Origin: an uncultured Altererythrobacter sp.
GTDB taxonomy: Bacteria > Pseudomonadota > Alphaproteobacteria > Sphingomonadales > Sphingomonadaceae
Length of the DNA: 64,000 nt
Assembly (NCBI GenBank): GCA_947492235.1
Contig: CANLLZ010000002.1
Span: 496,001-560,000, forward strand
Direction: 5' to 3'
Shown here: one piece after another, positions 50,275 to 60,942 of the stretch
Layout of the letters: each line of letters begins with the position of its first letter
Position numbering within the stretch: position 1 is the first letter of the stretch
Notes under the pieces: model-generated
The model's input: only the letters and a program-made list of their open reading frames with translations
Database searches by the model: none
Told to the model about the DNA's origin: nothing
Position numbers and translations under genes: made by a program

Positions 50275-50536
50275 TTTTTTTGTTTTTTGACCCTGCGGGT
50301 GGGGTGCATCCGCAGCCCTTGCTACGCCGCAGGGGCGGCGGCGCGCGGTCGCGCGCTGTCGTCGCCTCACGGCGCCGATATCATCGCCAATCTGTATAAT
50401 TTTCCAATGATCTCGGTCGCGACCAGCGACCGACAAAGGCCGACCGGCCGCCCGCAGCGACGCGCCTGAAAGGCGTGTGAGCGAGGATAGCCTAAGGGAG
50501 CGAATGCGACCGCCGGCGCCTGAGGCTACAAAAAAA
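50275..50536 (+). repeat. Modular multi-hairpin repeat, copy 4 (two inverted arms)
   Basis: Right arm: H1 50413-50433 (TCGGTCGC/GCGACCGA), H2 50438-50449 (GGCC/GGCC, loop GACC), linker GCCCGCAG 50450-50457, H3 50460-50478 (ACGCGCCT/AGGCGTGT, one G-T pair), CGAGGA 50482-50487, H4 arms 50489-50497 and 50519-50527 with a long loop, then ACAAAAAA. Left arm: T-rich TTTTTTGTTTTTTGACC, a hairpin containing ATCC near 50293-50315, GCGCGC/GCGCGC with loop GGTC at 50341-50356. Copies 3 and 4 align along most of their length. It fills most of the gap 50203-50645. Confidence 0.8.
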
Positions 50537-50562
50537 GAGCCGAGGCTCTTACGCCCCGGCTC
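50530..50562 (-). terminator. Rho-independent terminator of glnK-amtB
   Basis: On the minus strand GAGCCGGGGC pairs with GCCTCGGCTC (10 bp, one G-U), loop six bases, followed by seven Ts. It overlaps the end of repeat copy 4. Confidence 0.85.
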
Positions 50563-50595
50563 ATAAGTTATCTGTTCGCAGGAGGAACAAAGATC

Positions 50596-50633
50596 GGTGG
50601 GCCGGGCGGGGGAGAGGGTCCGCCCGGCCCACC
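50596..50633. terminator. 14-bp perfect hairpin directly after amtB
   Basis: GGTGGGCCGGGCGG (50596-50609) is fully complementary to CCGCCCGGCCCACC (50620-50633) with a 10-base loop. It lies 12 bases past the amtB stop. No clear T-run follows, so it may protect the mRNA 3' end or pause polymerase ahead of the terminator at 50530. Confidence 0.6.
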
Positions 50634-50645
50634 AATGAGGTGCGC

Positions 50646-51995
50646 TCAGGTGCCCCGAGCGAATTCGGGATAGGCTTCGACGCCGATTTCTGCGTGGTCG
50701 AGGCCGGTCTGCTCTTCTTCTTCCGTCGGCCGCACGCCGATGGTGTATTTGAGAGCAAGCCAGATGACGGCGGACGCTGCGCTGACCCACACTGCAGTCA
50801 GCAGCACACCGACCAGCTGGCCCATGAAGGTCGCATCGCCGGTCCAGGCAACGATCAGCGTGCCCCAGATACCAGCCACAAGGTGGACCGGGATGGCGCC
50901 AACCACGTCATCGATTTTCAGCTTGTCGAGCAGCGGGACAGTGAAGACCACGATGGCCCCGCCGATACCGCCGATCAGGATCGACTGACCGACCGTGGGC
51001 GCCAGCGGCTCTGCCGTGATCGACACCAGACCGGCCAGTGCGCCGTTGAGTGCCATGGTCACGTCAGCTTTCTTGTAGCGCAGCTGCGTCAGGACAATCG
51101 CGACCACCACGCCGCCGGCAGCGGCCATGTTGGTGTTGACGAAGATCTTCGACACATCCGACACGTCTCCAACGGTGCCCATCGCCAGCTGCGATGCGCC
51201 GTTGAAGCCGAACCAGCCGAGCCACAGGATAAACGTACCCAGCGTTGCGAGCGGAATGTTCGAGCCCGGGAACACATTGACCTTGCCGTCCGCGCCATAC
51301 CGTCCGGCCCGCGAGCCGATGATCAAAGCGCCGACCAGAGCGGCCCAGCCGCCGGTCGAGTGCACCAGCGTGGAACCAGCAAAGTCGCTGAAGCCCCATG
51401 CGGAATCGAGGTAGCCGCCGCCCCACTCCCAGCTCACCACCACAGGGTAGATGATGCCGGTCAGCACGGTGACGAAGATAAAAAACGGAACGATCTTCAC
51501 GCGTTCGGCCACGGTGCCCGAAACGATCGAGGCGGTGGTGGCGCAGAACACCATCTGGAAAAACCAGTCGGATGCTACCGAATATCCGGTGTCCAGGTCG
51601 GCTTCTCCAACGCCCTGCATGCCGTATGAGCCGCCGGCGATGCCGAACAGGCCGAGCGAATCTTCGCCAAAGCCCGGATAGGCAATGTTGTAGCCGATGA
51701 CCCAGAACATCAGGCCCGCAATCGAATACAGGCCAATATTCTTGAGACACTGGGTGGAGGTGTTCTTGGACCGGACCAGCCCGGCCTCCAGCATGGCAAA
51801 GCCTGCGGCCATCCACATGACCAGAAAGCCGCCGATCAGGAAGAGAAGCGTATTGAGGATGTAGGCAGTGCCGCCGCCGACAGCATCAGCAACAGCCTCC
51901 GCCGCTGCATCGGTCGCAGGAACAGCGGCGGAGACTGAAGTGGCCGTTACAACAGCCGCGAGGCCGGCAACGGTAACGAATGGCTTGAGGCGCAT
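50646..51995 (-). CDS. amtB: Ammonium transporter
   Basis: 449 residues from the ATG at 51995. Cleavable signal sequence (residues 1-23, ending VSA), then 11 membrane helices. Conserved pieces: LNTLLFLIGGFLVMWMAAGFAMLEAGLVRSKN, DFAGSTLVHSTGGWAALVGALIIGSR with the pore His, GFNGAS and the late VHLVAGIWGTL with the second His. Trimeric channel in the inner membrane, gated by the GlnK protein encoded upstream. Confidence 0.95.
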   Translation of the reverse strand: MRLKPFVTVAGLAAVVTATSVSAAVPATDAAAEAVADAVGGGTAYILNTLLFLIGGFLVMWMAAGFAMLEAGLVRSKNTSTQCLKNIGLYSIAGLMFWVIGYNIAYPGFGEDSLGLFGIAGGSYGMQGVGEADLDTGYSVASDWFFQMVFCATTASIVSGTVAERVKIVPFFIFVTVLTGIIYPVVVSWEWGGGYLDSAWGFSDFAGSTLVHSTGGWAALVGALIIGSRAGRYGADGKVNVFPGSNIPLATLGTFILWLGWFGFNGASQLAMGTVGDVSDVSKIFVNTNMAAAGGVVVAIVLTQLRYKKADVTMALNGALAGLVSITAEPLAPTVGQSILIGGIGGAIVVFTVPLLDKLKIDDVVGAIPVHLVAGIWGTLIVAWTGDATFMGQLVGVLLTAVWVSAASAVIWLALKYTIGVRPTEEEEQTGLDHAEIGVEAYPEFARGT

Positions 51996-52027
51996 GGTGG
52001 TTACCCCCTTGGTATCGGATGCGTTGA

Positions 52028-52498
<471 letters not shown>

Positions 52499-52516
52499 TC
52501 ATAAAATAGGCGTCGC

Positions 52517-53218
52517 CTAATTTTTGGGCAGAATAAGCATCGCTGTTACCGGCAAATGGTCGGAGGCCACATGTGACAGGGCGCTGCGGTGAACTTCCTG
52601 TTCTGCCACTCTCCATGACTCCGATATCGCAATCCGGTCCAGGCGGCCAATCGGGCGTCCGCTGGGGAAAGTCGGCCCGGGCGCGAGCATTCGCCAGCCC
52701 TTGTCAAACGCGCGGATCGCACCGCGTGACAGCTGCCATTGATTGTAATCGCCCATCACCACTTCGGGGCATTTCGGGCGCGCGCAGGCGAGATGATCGA
52801 TGACCGCATGCAGCTGATCGCGGCGGCGGAAACCGGACAGATCAAGATGCATCCCGACAACGCGGAAGTGCTTCCTCTCCGCCACCAGATCGGCGCATAC
52901 AGCCCCGCGCGGCTCCAGCATGGGCAGCACGAGCGCCTGCGCCCGAACGATCTCGATCCCGCGCCGCACCAGCAATGCATTGCCGTGCCAGCCAATGCTG
53001 CGTGCTCGCCGCGCCACGTCGACCACCTTCCAGTCGGTGTCTTGCAAAGCTGCGCGTGGCAAGACGCTGGCGCGCTCACCAAATCGCAAATCCGCTTCCT
53101 GCAAGGCAATCACATCGGCGTCGATTTCGCGCAGGACAGAGATGATCCGCATCGGATCCCGCTTGCGGTCAGCCCCAACGGCCTTGTGAATGTTGTAGCT
53201 CGCGAATTTCAACTGCAC
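52517..53218 (-). CDS. Endonuclease/exonuclease/phosphatase family protein
   Basis: About 233 residues from the GTG at 53218; the frame extends further but covers the neighbour's end. FASYNIHKAVGADRKRDP, DADVIALQEADLRFG (catalytic Glu), VVGMHLDLSG, EVVMGDYNQW (Asp-X-Asn) and HVASDHLPV (Asp-His) are the EEP superfamily active-site motifs. Metal-dependent phosphoesterase; the substrate may be DNA or a lipid head group. 13 bases after the flavin protein gene. Confidence 0.87.
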   Translation of the reverse strand: MQLKFASYNIHKAVGADRKRDPMRIISVLREIDADVIALQEADLRFGERASVLPRAALQDTDWKVVDVARRARSIGWHGNALLVRRGIEIVRAQALVLPMLEPRGAVCADLVAERKHFRVVGMHLDLSGFRRRDQLHAVIDHLACARPKCPEVVMGDYNQWQLSRGAIRAFDKGWRMLAPGPTFPSGRPIGRLDRIAISESWRVAEQEVHRSALSHVASDHLPVTAMLILPKN

Positions 53219-53231
53219 GGGGCGTGACCCG

Positions 53232-53822
53232 TCATTCCGGACGGGTGCCGGGCGCGCCTTCGATGTAGCGATCGGTGGCTCGTGTCGACAGGCCGTCAAT
53301 GCTGCTGGTCCGCCCGGTGGTTTTCTCGACCCAGGCATCGCCGTCGAGACGCGTATGCGCTTTCAGCAGAGTCTGGCGTTCCGCCTCCAATGCCATCACC
53401 GGCACGCCCCAACCGCAACTCGTCTGCACGCTCTCAATGTCGATCACGAAAATCTGCCGAGTGCCGGGAAGCAGCGTGAAGTGTTCTGCCAACACCTCCC
53501 ACCCGTCATCTTGCGGCAGCACAGGTCGCCCGCGTCCATATATTCGCAGGATCAGCGCGGGCTGCTCGAAATTACAGACCATGATGGTGATCCGCCCCCC
53601 GGAGCCATTATCGTCCGCAGTCAGACGCGCATGCGTTTCATTCCCCGATCCGCCGAGATCGAGATAGGCCACCTGCGTGGGCGAGAGGATGCGGAAGGCA
53701 TCGTAGCCCTTGGGGCTGAGATTGATCCGCGCATCCGCCGCCGCCGTTGCCACGAAGAACACGGATTGCTGGGCGATCATGGCGGTATGATCATCGGTCA
53801 GCGCGTCGAAGAATTCAGCCAT
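53232..53822 (-). CDS. Pyridoxamine 5'-phosphate oxidase family, flavin-binding split barrel
   Basis: 196 residues from the ATG at 53822. MAEFFDALTDDHTAMIAQQSVFFVATAAADARINLSPKGYDAFRIL and YLDLGGSGNETHARLTADDNGSGGRITIMVCNFE follow the FMN split-barrel pattern found in small PPOX-like proteins. The cofactor is FMN or F420-like in relatives; the reaction is unknown. Upstream of the EEP gene on the same strand, close enough for an operon. Confidence 0.85.
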   Translation of the reverse strand: MAEFFDALTDDHTAMIAQQSVFFVATAAADARINLSPKGYDAFRILSPTQVAYLDLGGSGNETHARLTADDNGSGGRITIMVCNFEQPALILRIYGRGRPVLPQDDGWEVLAEHFTLLPGTRQIFVIDIESVQTSCGWGVPVMALEAERQTLLKAHTRLDGDAWVEKTTGRTSSIDGLSTRATDRYIEGAPGTRPE

Positions 53823-53853
53823 GAACAAAGGCTAGGCGCGCCAGCCTGTTTTG

Positions 53854-55413
53854 TCACCGTTCCTTAGTGGCGGAGAATGTCAGCTTCGGGTTCTTCTCTT
53901 CCTGATAACCGACATCCCAGGGACTCTTGGCCATGAACACCAGATCGCCGTCGCGGTCTTTCGCGAGATTCGCCTGATTGAAGCGCTCGAATTCATCCAG
54001 CGCCGCTTCGTCGCCCGAGACCCAGCGCGCGGTCGCAAAGGGCGCGGCTTCCAGCCCTGCCTCCACCTTGTATTCCGCCGACAGCCGCGACACGAGCACT
54101 TCCAGCTGCAGTTGGCCCACCACGCCGACAATATGCTGCGCGCCCAGCTCCGGGTAGAAAACCTGAATCACGCCCTCTTCGGACAGATCGTCCAGCGCCT
54201 TGCGCAATTGCTTGGTCTTAGTCGGATCGCGCAATTGCACGCGCCGCAGGATCTCCGGCGCAAAGTTGGGCAGGCCGGTAAAGCGGATCGCGTCTTTCTC
54301 GCTCAGCGTGTCGCCCACCCGCAGTGTGCCATGGTTGGGAATGCCGATAATGTCGCCCGCCTGTGCGGTGTCGGCAATCTCCCGGTCCTGCGCGAAAAAC
54401 AGGATCGGCGAATGAATGGCGATAGGCTTGCCCAGACCGCTGGGCGTCAGCTTCATCCCGCGTTTAAAAGTGCCCGACACCTGCCGCATGAACGCAATCC
54501 GGTCGCGGTGGTTGGGGTCCATGTTGGCCTGCACCTTGAAGATGAAGCCGGTGACCTCGTCATGCGCGGGCTCGATCAATGCGTCCCCGGCAGGCTGGGG
54601 GCGCGGCGACGGGGCGTGCTCGGCAATGGCCTCGATCAGCTTGATGACCCCGAAATTCTTCAGAGCGCTGCCGAAATAAACCGGCGTCAGGTCGCCATTG
54701 CGATACGCCTCGGCGTCGAATTCGGGATAGCCGATCTGCGCCAGCTCAGCCTGCTCGGCAAACCGTTCGGGGATGGCAGGGTCTTCGTCAAACGTGCCGA
54801 GAAATTCCTTTGAGCCGCCTTCGGGCCGCGCGACATGGCCGGTGGCGAAGTCCAGCACGCCTTCGAACTCGCCGCCCATTCCGATCGGCCATGTTTGCGG
54901 GCTGACATCCAGCGCCAGCATGTCCGCCACTTCGTCCAGCGTCTCGAATGGATCGCGTCCCTCGCGGTCAACCTTGTTGACGAAGGTGATGATCGGCACA
55001 TTGCGCAGCCGGCACACCTCGAACAGTTTGCGGGTCTGTGGCTCGATCCCTTTTGCGGCGTCGATCACCATAATTGCGGAATCGACTGCCGTCAGCGTTC
55101 GGTAGGTGTCTTCGGAGAAGTCCTCGTGGCCCGGCGTGTCGAGCAGGTTGAAGGTGACGGTCTCGCCATCAGGTCCCTCGCGCTCGAATGTCATTACGCT
55201 GGAAGTGACCGAAATCCCACGCTGCTGCTCGATCTTCATCCAGTCCGAGCGCGCCCGCCGCGCGGCCCCGCGCGCCTTGACCTCGCCTGCCAAATGGATC
55301 GCACCCCCGGTCAGCAGCAGCTTCTCGGTCAGCGTGGTCTTACCCGCATCGGGGTGCGAGATGATGGCAAAGGTGCGCCTGCTGTTTTCGGGCGAATTCG
55401 TGGTCGATGTCAT
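53854..55413 (-). CDS. prfC: Peptide chain release factor 3
   Basis: GTPase that removes RF1/RF2 after termination. 519 residues. G1 AIISHPDAGKTTLTEKLL, G2 RGISVTSSV, G3 DTPGHEDFSEDTYRTL, G4 VNKVDRE, then EF-G-like domains 2 and 3 with RFTGLPNFAPEILRRV and GVVGQLQLEVL. Downstream of pheT with a palindromic repeat between. Confidence 0.95.
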   Translation of the reverse strand: MTSTTNSPENSRRTFAIISHPDAGKTTLTEKLLLTGGAIHLAGEVKARGAARRARSDWMKIEQQRGISVTSSVMTFEREGPDGETVTFNLLDTPGHEDFSEDTYRTLTAVDSAIMVIDAAKGIEPQTRKLFEVCRLRNVPIITFVNKVDREGRDPFETLDEVADMLALDVSPQTWPIGMGGEFEGVLDFATGHVARPEGGSKEFLGTFDEDPAIPERFAEQAELAQIGYPEFDAEAYRNGDLTPVYFGSALKNFGVIKLIEAIAEHAPSPRPQPAGDALIEPAHDEVTGFIFKVQANMDPNHRDRIAFMRQVSGTFKRGMKLTPSGLGKPIAIHSPILFFAQDREIADTAQAGDIIGIPNHGTLRVGDTLSEKDAIRFTGLPNFAPEILRRVQLRDPTKTKQLRKALDDLSEEGVIQVFYPELGAQHIVGVVGQLQLEVLVSRLSAEYKVEAGLEAAPFATARWVSGDEAALDEFERFNQANLAKDRDGDLVFMAKSPWDVGYQEEKNPKLTFSATKER

Positions 55414-55422
55414 TGCAAATTA

Positions 55423-55492
55423 CCGTTCGTGCTGAGCCTGTCGAAGCACCCGTGCCCACCTGCCTGCCCTTCGACAAGCTCAGGGCGAACGG
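55423..55492. repeat. Palindromic intergenic repeat, copy C
   Basis: Left arm 55423-55449 (CCGTTCGTGCTGAGCCTGTC and on) and right arm 55467-55492 (CCCTTCGACAAGCTCAGGGC and on) pair across a 17-base spacer. Nearly identical to copy A at 9117. It fills the gap between prfC and pheT and might double as a transcription end. Confidence 0.85.
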
Positions 55493-55503
55493 GGGTTACG
55501 GGA

Positions 55504-57921
55504 TCATCCCCGCAGCTCTGCTCCCTGCTTGGCGGCGGAGGCCACGACCTTGTCGGAAATCGCTTTCAGCTCTTCATCGGTGAAGCTCTTTTCCCCCGGC
55601 TGCATGGTGACCTCCAGCGCAATGGACTTCTTGCCCTCCGGCACGCCCTGCCCTTCGAAGAGGTCAAAGATGCGCGCACCTGTGATGGCTTTCTTGTCCG
55701 CGCCCCTCACCGCCCGCAGCAAATCGCCAGCCGGCAATTCGGACGGCACGAGAAATGCGAAATCGCGGGTTACCGCCTGCAAGGCGGGCGGTGCGTAGGT
55801 AGCGCGGGCAAAACCGCCGCTGCCTTTCTTCGCCGGGATCGCATCGAGGAAAATCTCGACCGCGACGACCGGCCCATCTATGTCGAACGCCTTGAGCGTG
55901 GCCGGGTGCAGCGCGCCAAAGCGGGCCAGCACATTCTTCGGGCCGAGGCGCAAGGTGGCGGATTGGCCCGGATGGAACTGTTCGCCGGCATCACCCATCA
56001 CCATCAAATTGCCGACTGGAGTACCCGCCGCTTCGAGCAGTTCGAGAGCAACGGACTTCGCATCGAAGGCATCGAAATGTAAGGCTTTTCCGGTGGCCCA
56101 GCCACGTGGTGTTTTCTCGCCAGCCAGGATCACGCCCAGCGTCGGCTTCTCGTCGCTCGCGCCGCTCTCCCCGCGAAAATAGCGCCGCCCGATTTCGAAC
56201 AGGCGCGCGGTACCAGAACCGCGATCGGCATTGCGCTTGGCCGCCGAGAGCAGGCCCGGCAGCATGGACGGGCGCATTGCCTTCATGTCTTCGCTGATCG
56301 GATTGTCGAGCACCCACAGGGGCACGCCATCAGCGAAATGCTCGGCCTCCGGCACCGGCAGGAATGACCAGGTGACGGCTTCGTTCAGACCGCTGGCAGC
56401 AGCCGCGCGGCGCAGCTTGCGTTCCAGCGATTGCTGCGGCGTAGCGGTGGGCCGCGCTACACCCTCGGCGCGCGGCAGGGCGACACTGGCCACCTTGTCG
56501 AGCCCGTGAATCCGGACAACCTCTTCGACAAGGTCCGCTGTGCCTTCAATATCATGGCGGCGCAGCGGGACAGTGACCTGCCAGCGGGTCGCGCCGTCTC
56601 CGATTTGCTTGTGGCCAATATCGAAATCGAGCGCCTTCAGAATGCGCAGCTGCTCTTCCTCGGCGATATCCACGCCGCCCAATCTCCGAACGAGGTCCGG
56701 CTCGAAATGGAGAGTCATCGCCTCACTAGGCGGTGAACCTGCACGGACGACTTCACTGGCCTCGCCACCGCAAATGCGCTGGATCAGCGAGGTCATGATG
56801 GCCAAGCCATCATCGAGAAAGGCCGGGTCGACACCGCGCTCGAACCGGGTGCGCGCATCCGAGGCCAGACCCAGCTTGCGCCCGGTCACGCCGATGGATG
56901 CCGGATCGAAATAGGCAATCTCAAGCAGAACATCGGTGGTCGTTTCGGTAACACCCGAATGCTGGCCGCCCATGATCCCGGCGATGTCATGCACGCCCTT
57001 GTCGTCGGCAATGACCGTCATGCTATCATCGAGCGTATAGGTCTTCTCGTTGAGGGCCTCGACCTGCTCGCCGTCCTTCGCGCGGCGGGCAATGACCGCT
57101 CCGCGTAGCTTGGCCAGATCATAGGCGTGGGCAGGCCGCCCGAAGGCGAGCATCAGGTAATTGGTGATATCGACAATCGCCGAGATAGGCCGCTGACCCG
57201 CCGCAATCAGGCGGCGCTGCATCCATTCCGGCGAGGCTGCCTTGTTGTCGACCCCGCGAATGACACGGCCGTAGAAAGCAGGGCAACCCGCCGGATCATC
57301 GGTGCGAATTTCAATCGGGCACGGGAAGTCGCCAGCAATTTCGCTCGGCTCGACCGGCTTGAATGTACCGAGGCCAGCCGCCGCCAGATCGCGGGCGATT
57401 CCCTGCACGCCCATGCAATCGGGACGGTCGGGCGTGATCGCAACGTCGAATACCGGGCTGGTGTCGTGATATTCGGCAAAGCTCTGACCGACCGGCGCAT
57501 CGGCGGGCAGCTCGATAATCCCGTCATGCTCTTCCCCCAGCTCGAGCTCGCGCACGCTGCACATCATGCCATTGCTCTCGACGCCGCGAATAGCGCTCTT
57601 GCGGAGCTCCATACCGTTCGCCGGAACAACCGCACCGGGCAGGCCCAGCACGCCCTTCATGCCCGCACGCGCATTCGGCGCACCGCATACGACCTGCAAC
57701 GGAGTGCCTTCGCCGGTATCGACGCTGAGCACTTGCAGCTTGTCGGCATCGGGATGCTTTGCAGCCGTCAGAACTTCGGCCACGCGGAAGCCATCCAGCT
57801 TTTCTGCCGGATCGTCGATCCCTTCGACCTCGTGGCCAATCTGGTTGAGCGCAGCGGCAACGTCCTCGACCGAGCCATCGGTTTCGAGGAAGTATTTCAG
57901 CCATTCGAGCGAGAACTTCAT
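55504..57921 (-). CDS. pheT: Phenylalanyl-tRNA synthetase beta subunit
   Basis: 805 residues from the ATG at 57921, which overlaps the pheS stop as [17 protein letters not shown] start, the EMAP/OB-like tRNA-binding part [31 protein letters not shown]3/B4 editing region with [17 protein letters not shown]5 and the C-terminal anticodon-binding domain ending [26 protein letters not shown]. Heterotetramer with PheS. Confidence 0.97.
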   Translation of the reverse strand: MKFSLEWLKYFLETDGSVEDVAAALNQIGHEVEGIDDPAEKLDGFRVAEVLTAAKHPDADKLQVLSVDTGEGTPLQVVCGAPNARAGMKGVLGLPGAVVPANGMELRKSAIRGVESNGMMCSVRELELGEEHDGIIELPADAPVGQSFAEYHDTSPVFDVAITPDRPDCMGVQGIARDLAAAGLGTFKPVEPSEIAGDFPCPIEIRTDDPAGCPAFYGRVIRGVDNKAASPEWMQRRLIAAGQRPISAIVDITNYLMLAFGRPAHAYDLAKLRGAVIARRAKDGEQVEALNEKTYTLDDSMTVIADDKGVHDIAGIMGGQHSGVTETTTDVLLEIAYFDPASIGVTGRKLGLASDARTRFERGVDPAFLDDGLAIMTSLIQRICGGEASEVVRAGSPPSEAMTLHFEPDLVRRLGGVDIAEEEQLRILKALDFDIGHKQIGDGATRWQVTVPLRRHDIEGTADLVEEVVRIHGLDKVASVALPRAEGVARPTATPQQSLERKLRRAAAASGLNEAVTWSFLPVPEAEHFADGVPLWVLDNPISEDMKAMRPSMLPGLLSAAKRNADRGSGTARLFEIGRRYFRGESGASDEKPTLGVILAGEKTPRGWATGKALHFDAFDAKSVALELLEAAGTPVGNLMVMGDAGEQFHPGQSATLRLGPKNVLARFGALHPATLKAFDIDGPVVAVEIFLDAIPAKKGSGGFARATYAPPALQAVTRDFAFLVPSELPAGDLLRAVRGADKKAITGARIFDLFEGQGVPEGKKSIALEVTMQPGEKSFTDEELKAISDKVVASAAKQGAELRG

Positions 57922-59018
57922 GCTTTCGCTCCTACACCTGCGGAAAGGGTCGGCTGATCGAACGCGCTGAACCCGTAATGATCGAGCCAGCGCCCATCGC
58001 CGTCGAAGAAGGCGCGCAGATCGTCCATCCCGTATTTCAGCATTGCCAGCCGGTCGACACCCACGCCGAAGGCAAAGCCTTGCCATTCACTGGGGTCGAG
58101 CCCGGCGAATTCCAGCACACGGGCGTTGACCATCCCGCTGCCCAGCAATTCCATCCAGCCATGGCCCGGCGCATCGCCGTCACCGCCCAGCACTCGCCTG
58201 CCCTTCTCATCCTTCCACCCGACATCGACTTCGACGCTGGGCTCGGTGAAGGGGAAGTAGCTGGGGCGCAGGCGCAGGACGATATCCTCCCTCTCGAAGA
58301 ACGCCTTGAGAAAGGTCTCCAGCGTCCATTTCAGGTGGCCGAGATGGATATCGCGGTCGATCACCAGCCCCTCCACCTGATGGAACATCGGGGTGTGGGT
58401 GGCATCGCTGTCGCTGCGATAGACGCGGCCCGGCGCGATAATGCGGATCGGTGCGCCCTGCTTGACCATGCTGCGGATCTGAACCGGCGAGGTGTGGGTA
58501 CGCAGCAGCATTCGGTTGCCGTCAGCATCGTGATCCGGGAAATAGAATGTATCGTGCATCGCCCGCGCAGGGTGGGTTTCCGCCATGTTGAGCGCGGTGA
58601 AATTGTGCCAGTCGTCCTCGATCTCCGGACCCGTCGCCACGGCAAACCCCAGATCGGCGAAGATTTCGGCCAGCTCGTCCATTACCTGGCTGACCGGGTG
58701 CACGCTGCCCTTGGGCGCAGCAGGCGCGGGCAGCGTCAGGTCGAGCGTTTCACTGGCAAGGCGTGCATTCAGTTCCGCTGTTTCCAGCTCCGCCTTGCGC
58801 GCCGCGATTGCGTCGGCAATGGCAGCCCGGACGCCTTGAATCTTCGGGCCTTCCGTCTGGCGTTCTTCGGGCGTCATCCCGCCCAGCGTCTTGAGCAGCG
58901 CGCTGACCCAGCCCTTCTTGCCCAGCGCCTCCACGCGCAGCGCTTCCAGAGCGTCTATCGTCTCGGCCTTGGCAATTGCGAGAAGGGTCTCGTCGCGGCG
59001 TGTATCTGGTTCAGTCAT
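57918..59018 (-). CDS. pheS: Phenylalanyl-tRNA synthetase alpha subunit
   Basis: 366 residues. Class II motifs: [48 protein letters not shown] (motif 2) and [22 protein letters not shown] (motif 3). The N-terminal coiled-coil binds tRNA. Operon order pheS-pheT as usual; here an AraC gene separates it from rplT upstream. Confidence 0.97.
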   Translation of the reverse strand: MTEPDTRRDETLLAIAKAETIDALEALRVEALGKKGWVSALLKTLGGMTPEERQTEGPKIQGVRAAIADAIAARKAELETAELNARLASETLDLTLPAPAAPKGSVHPVSQVMDELAEIFADLGFAVATGPEIEDDWHNFTALNMAETHPARAMHDTFYFPDHDADGNRMLLRTHTSPVQIRSMVKQGAPIRIIAPGRVYRSDSDATHTPMFHQVEGLVIDRDIHLGHLKWTLETFLKAFFEREDIVLRLRPSYFPFTEPSVEVDVGWKDEKGRRVLGGDGDAPGHGWMELLGSGMVNARVLEFAGLDPSEWQGFAFGVGVDRLAMLKYGMDDLRAFFDGDGRWLDHYGFSAFDQPTLSAGVGAKA

Positions 59019-59111
59019 AGCGGATGCCCGCTACCCGTAATTCGCCAGCAAGGCAAAGGCCGAAACCGCCCGAGCCGCCCCCGGTTGAGCCGCGCCGAAT
59101 GTGCCCGTGGC

Positions 59112-60050
59112 TTAAGCCGGAGGTTCCATTGTTTGGACGGGGCGGCCCAGAGCCTGCGCCCGGCTTTCGATCCCGGCACGCAGGATGGGACCGATCTGCC
59201 CCAGATACTGGTTAGGCGAAACTTTCATGAAAGCGCGAAATTCCCGCACGAAATGGGCCTGATCGACAAAACTGTCGTCGATCGTGTCGCTCCATCGATG
59301 GCCATTGGTCATGATAAACTGCGTCAGACTGCGCATCAGGCGCTGCCGCCGCAGCAACAGGGCCGGTGGGAACCCGAAGAAGCGATTGCACAGGCGCCCG
59401 AGAGTGCGGGTCGAAAGGCCCGAGCGCTCGGCAAACTGGCCCACGTTCTTGGTTGCCGGATCGAGCAGGGCGGCGTGTGCGGCGTTGATTGCGCTCGCAT
59501 CGCTGTCCGGCCGATCAAGCGACTGCAAGTGTTCGCAAATCACCGCATATTGCACCTCATCATCATGATGCGGCGTGTCCCGCAATTTCTGAGCCAATGG
59601 TGCAAAGGCAGCGAAAGCGGGATGGGTTTCGATGTCGAACAGCCCGTTGGCAAGCGGGGCCGCATCGCAGTCCATCAGCCGTGCCCAGCCGAGCGGCAGC
59701 AAGCCAATGCCCCAGCAATGCACGTCCTGCGCCCGGTAGTAATTGGGCGAGGTGGAGGGCCCGCTGGCCACCGCACGCGCAGAGCCGAAATGGCTACCAT
59801 TGGCTGCTATCAAACCAGTCGGAGGGGGATCGAAAAAGCGCAAAGTCGCCCATTCGGGCTGCATGTGCTCCTGCCCACTCAGCGCTTCGGGCACGGTGAT
59901 CGTGAGACGGGTGATTGCGGTAAAGCAGCCATCCATACCTTCAGGCGCAGCGAAAAAGCGCTGATCATAGCCTATCCGGTTCTGCGCGTCGTCGCGCCCC
60001 AATGTGCGATCCTCCAGCGCCATCGCAGGCGCGTATCTGATTTGCCGCAT
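59112..60050 (-). CDS. AraC-family transcriptional regulator
   Basis: 312 residues from the ATG at 60050 (MRQIRYAPAM). The C-terminal DNA-binding domain has two helix-turn-helix units: VGQFAERSGLSTRTLGRLCNRFFGFPPALLLRRQRLMRSL and TIDDSFVDQAHFVREFRAFMKVSPNQYL. The N-terminal sensor region (DUF6597-like) shows no recognisable ligand site. It sits between rplT and pheS, bounded by a strong terminator. Two tandem regulators at 61794-63880 share the same C-terminal architecture. Confidence 0.88.
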   Translation of the reverse strand: MRQIRYAPAMALEDRTLGRDDAQNRIGYDQRFFAAPEGMDGCFTAITRLTITVPEALSGQEHMQPEWATLRFFDPPPTGLIAANGSHFGSARAVASGPSTSPNYYRAQDVHCWGIGLLPLGWARLMDCDAAPLANGLFDIETHPAFAAFAPLAQKLRDTPHHDDEVQYAVICEHLQSLDRPDSDASAINAAHAALLDPATKNVGQFAERSGLSTRTLGRLCNRFFGFPPALLLRRQRLMRSLTQFIMTNGHRWSDTIDDSFVDQAHFVREFRAFMKVSPNQYLGQIGPILRAGIESRAQALGRPVQTMEPPA

Positions 60051-60150
60051 TTCTAGAGCAAGGCACGTTATTGCCAAGCGAATTTGCCGGGGTGCCCCCC
60101 TTCAGGTCGATTTCTTCCATCATTGCTCGAGAACAGCAGCGACAAAACGA

Positions 60151-60187
60151 GAAGGGGCGGCTGTGACAGTGTCACAGCCGCCCCTTC
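60151..60187 (-). terminator. Terminator after rplT
   Basis: A perfect 17-bp inverted repeat (GAAGGGGCGGCTGTGAC and complement) with a three-base loop. On the minus strand it is followed by TCTCGTTTTG. It ends the rpmI-rplT message 22 bases past the stop. Confidence 0.85.
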
Positions 60188-60209
60188 GCAATCTGTATTG
60201 CGTTATCCC

Positions 60210-60569
60210 TTAGGCAGGGAGCGCGTCCTTCGCCTGAGCAATAATCGTCTTGAACGCCGCTTCTTCGTTCATCGCCAGATCGGCCATGACTTTGCGGTCC
60301 AGTTCGATCCCGGCCAGCTTCACTCCGTGCATGAACTGCGAATAGGTGAGACCTTCGGCGCGGACAGCTGCGTTGATGCGCTGGATCCACAGGGCGCGGA
60401 AGCTGCGCTTCTTAACCTTGCGATCGCGGTAAGCATACTGGCCGGCCTTTTCGACCGCCTGACGCGCAACGCGAATGGTGTTCTTCCGGCGACCGCGATA
60501 GCCCTTGGCCTGATCGAGGAGACGTTTGTGCTTCTGGCGCGTGGTGACGCCGCGTTTAATGCGTGGCAT
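60210..60569 (-). CDS. rplT: Ribosomal protein bL20
   Basis: 119 residues, standard. [42 protein letters not shown] and the globular [41 protein letters not shown]. Binds 23S rRNA early in assembly. 17 bases after rpmI. Confidence 0.98.
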   Translation of the reverse strand: MPRIKRGVTTRQKHKRLLDQAKGYRGRRKNTIRVARQAVEKAGQYAYRDRKVKKRSFRALWIQRINAAVRAEGLTYSQFMHGVKLAGIELDRKVMADLAMNEEAAFKTIIAQAKDALPA

Positions 60570-60586
60570 TTCTCAGTACTCCTGCT

Positions 60587-60790
60587 TCAGCCGAGCCCGT
60601 AAGGGGCCCATTTCTTCACGGCTTTCTGGTCACACTTGGCGAGGACCTCGGTGCCGCGGTTCTGGCGGATATACTTCGAATTGTGGCTGATCAGGCGGTG
60701 ACGCTTGCCAGCGACGCCGTGCTTGACCTTGCCGGTTGCGGTGATCTTGAAGCGTTTCTTCACACCGCTTTTGGTCTTCAGTTTGGGCAT
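60587..60790 (-). CDS. rpmI: Ribosomal protein bL35
   Basis: 67 residues from the ATG at 60790 ([20 protein letters not shown]); AGGAG lies six bases ahead of it, whereas the ATG at 60796 would leave no spacing. Highly basic, with the [20 protein letters not shown] core. infC is not in front of it in this window. The 152-base gap upstream (60791-60942) should hold its promoter. Confidence 0.97.
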   Translation of the reverse strand: MPKLKTKSGVKKRFKITATGKVKHGVAGKRHRLISHNSKYIRQNRGTEVLAKCDQKAVKKWAPYGLG

Positions 60791-60942
60791 TTTCATCTCC
60801 TGTCGGAAGTCGATTCAAGAGACACGTCCCGACCAGCCCTGGCAGCCCTAACGGCCAGACCGGCGGATGAATCACGTGTCGGTGAAGTGCGCGCAGATAG
60901 CGGATTGCGGGCGCAATGCAAGCTTTGCCATCAGCGGGGGCG

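Noticed and set aside
48616-50790. A 724-codon open frame on the minus strand opposite the GMC oxidoreductase
   Set aside because: It is a shadow of a GC-rich gene: no family motif, no ribosome site, and the plus-strand gene has full FAD and GMC signatures.
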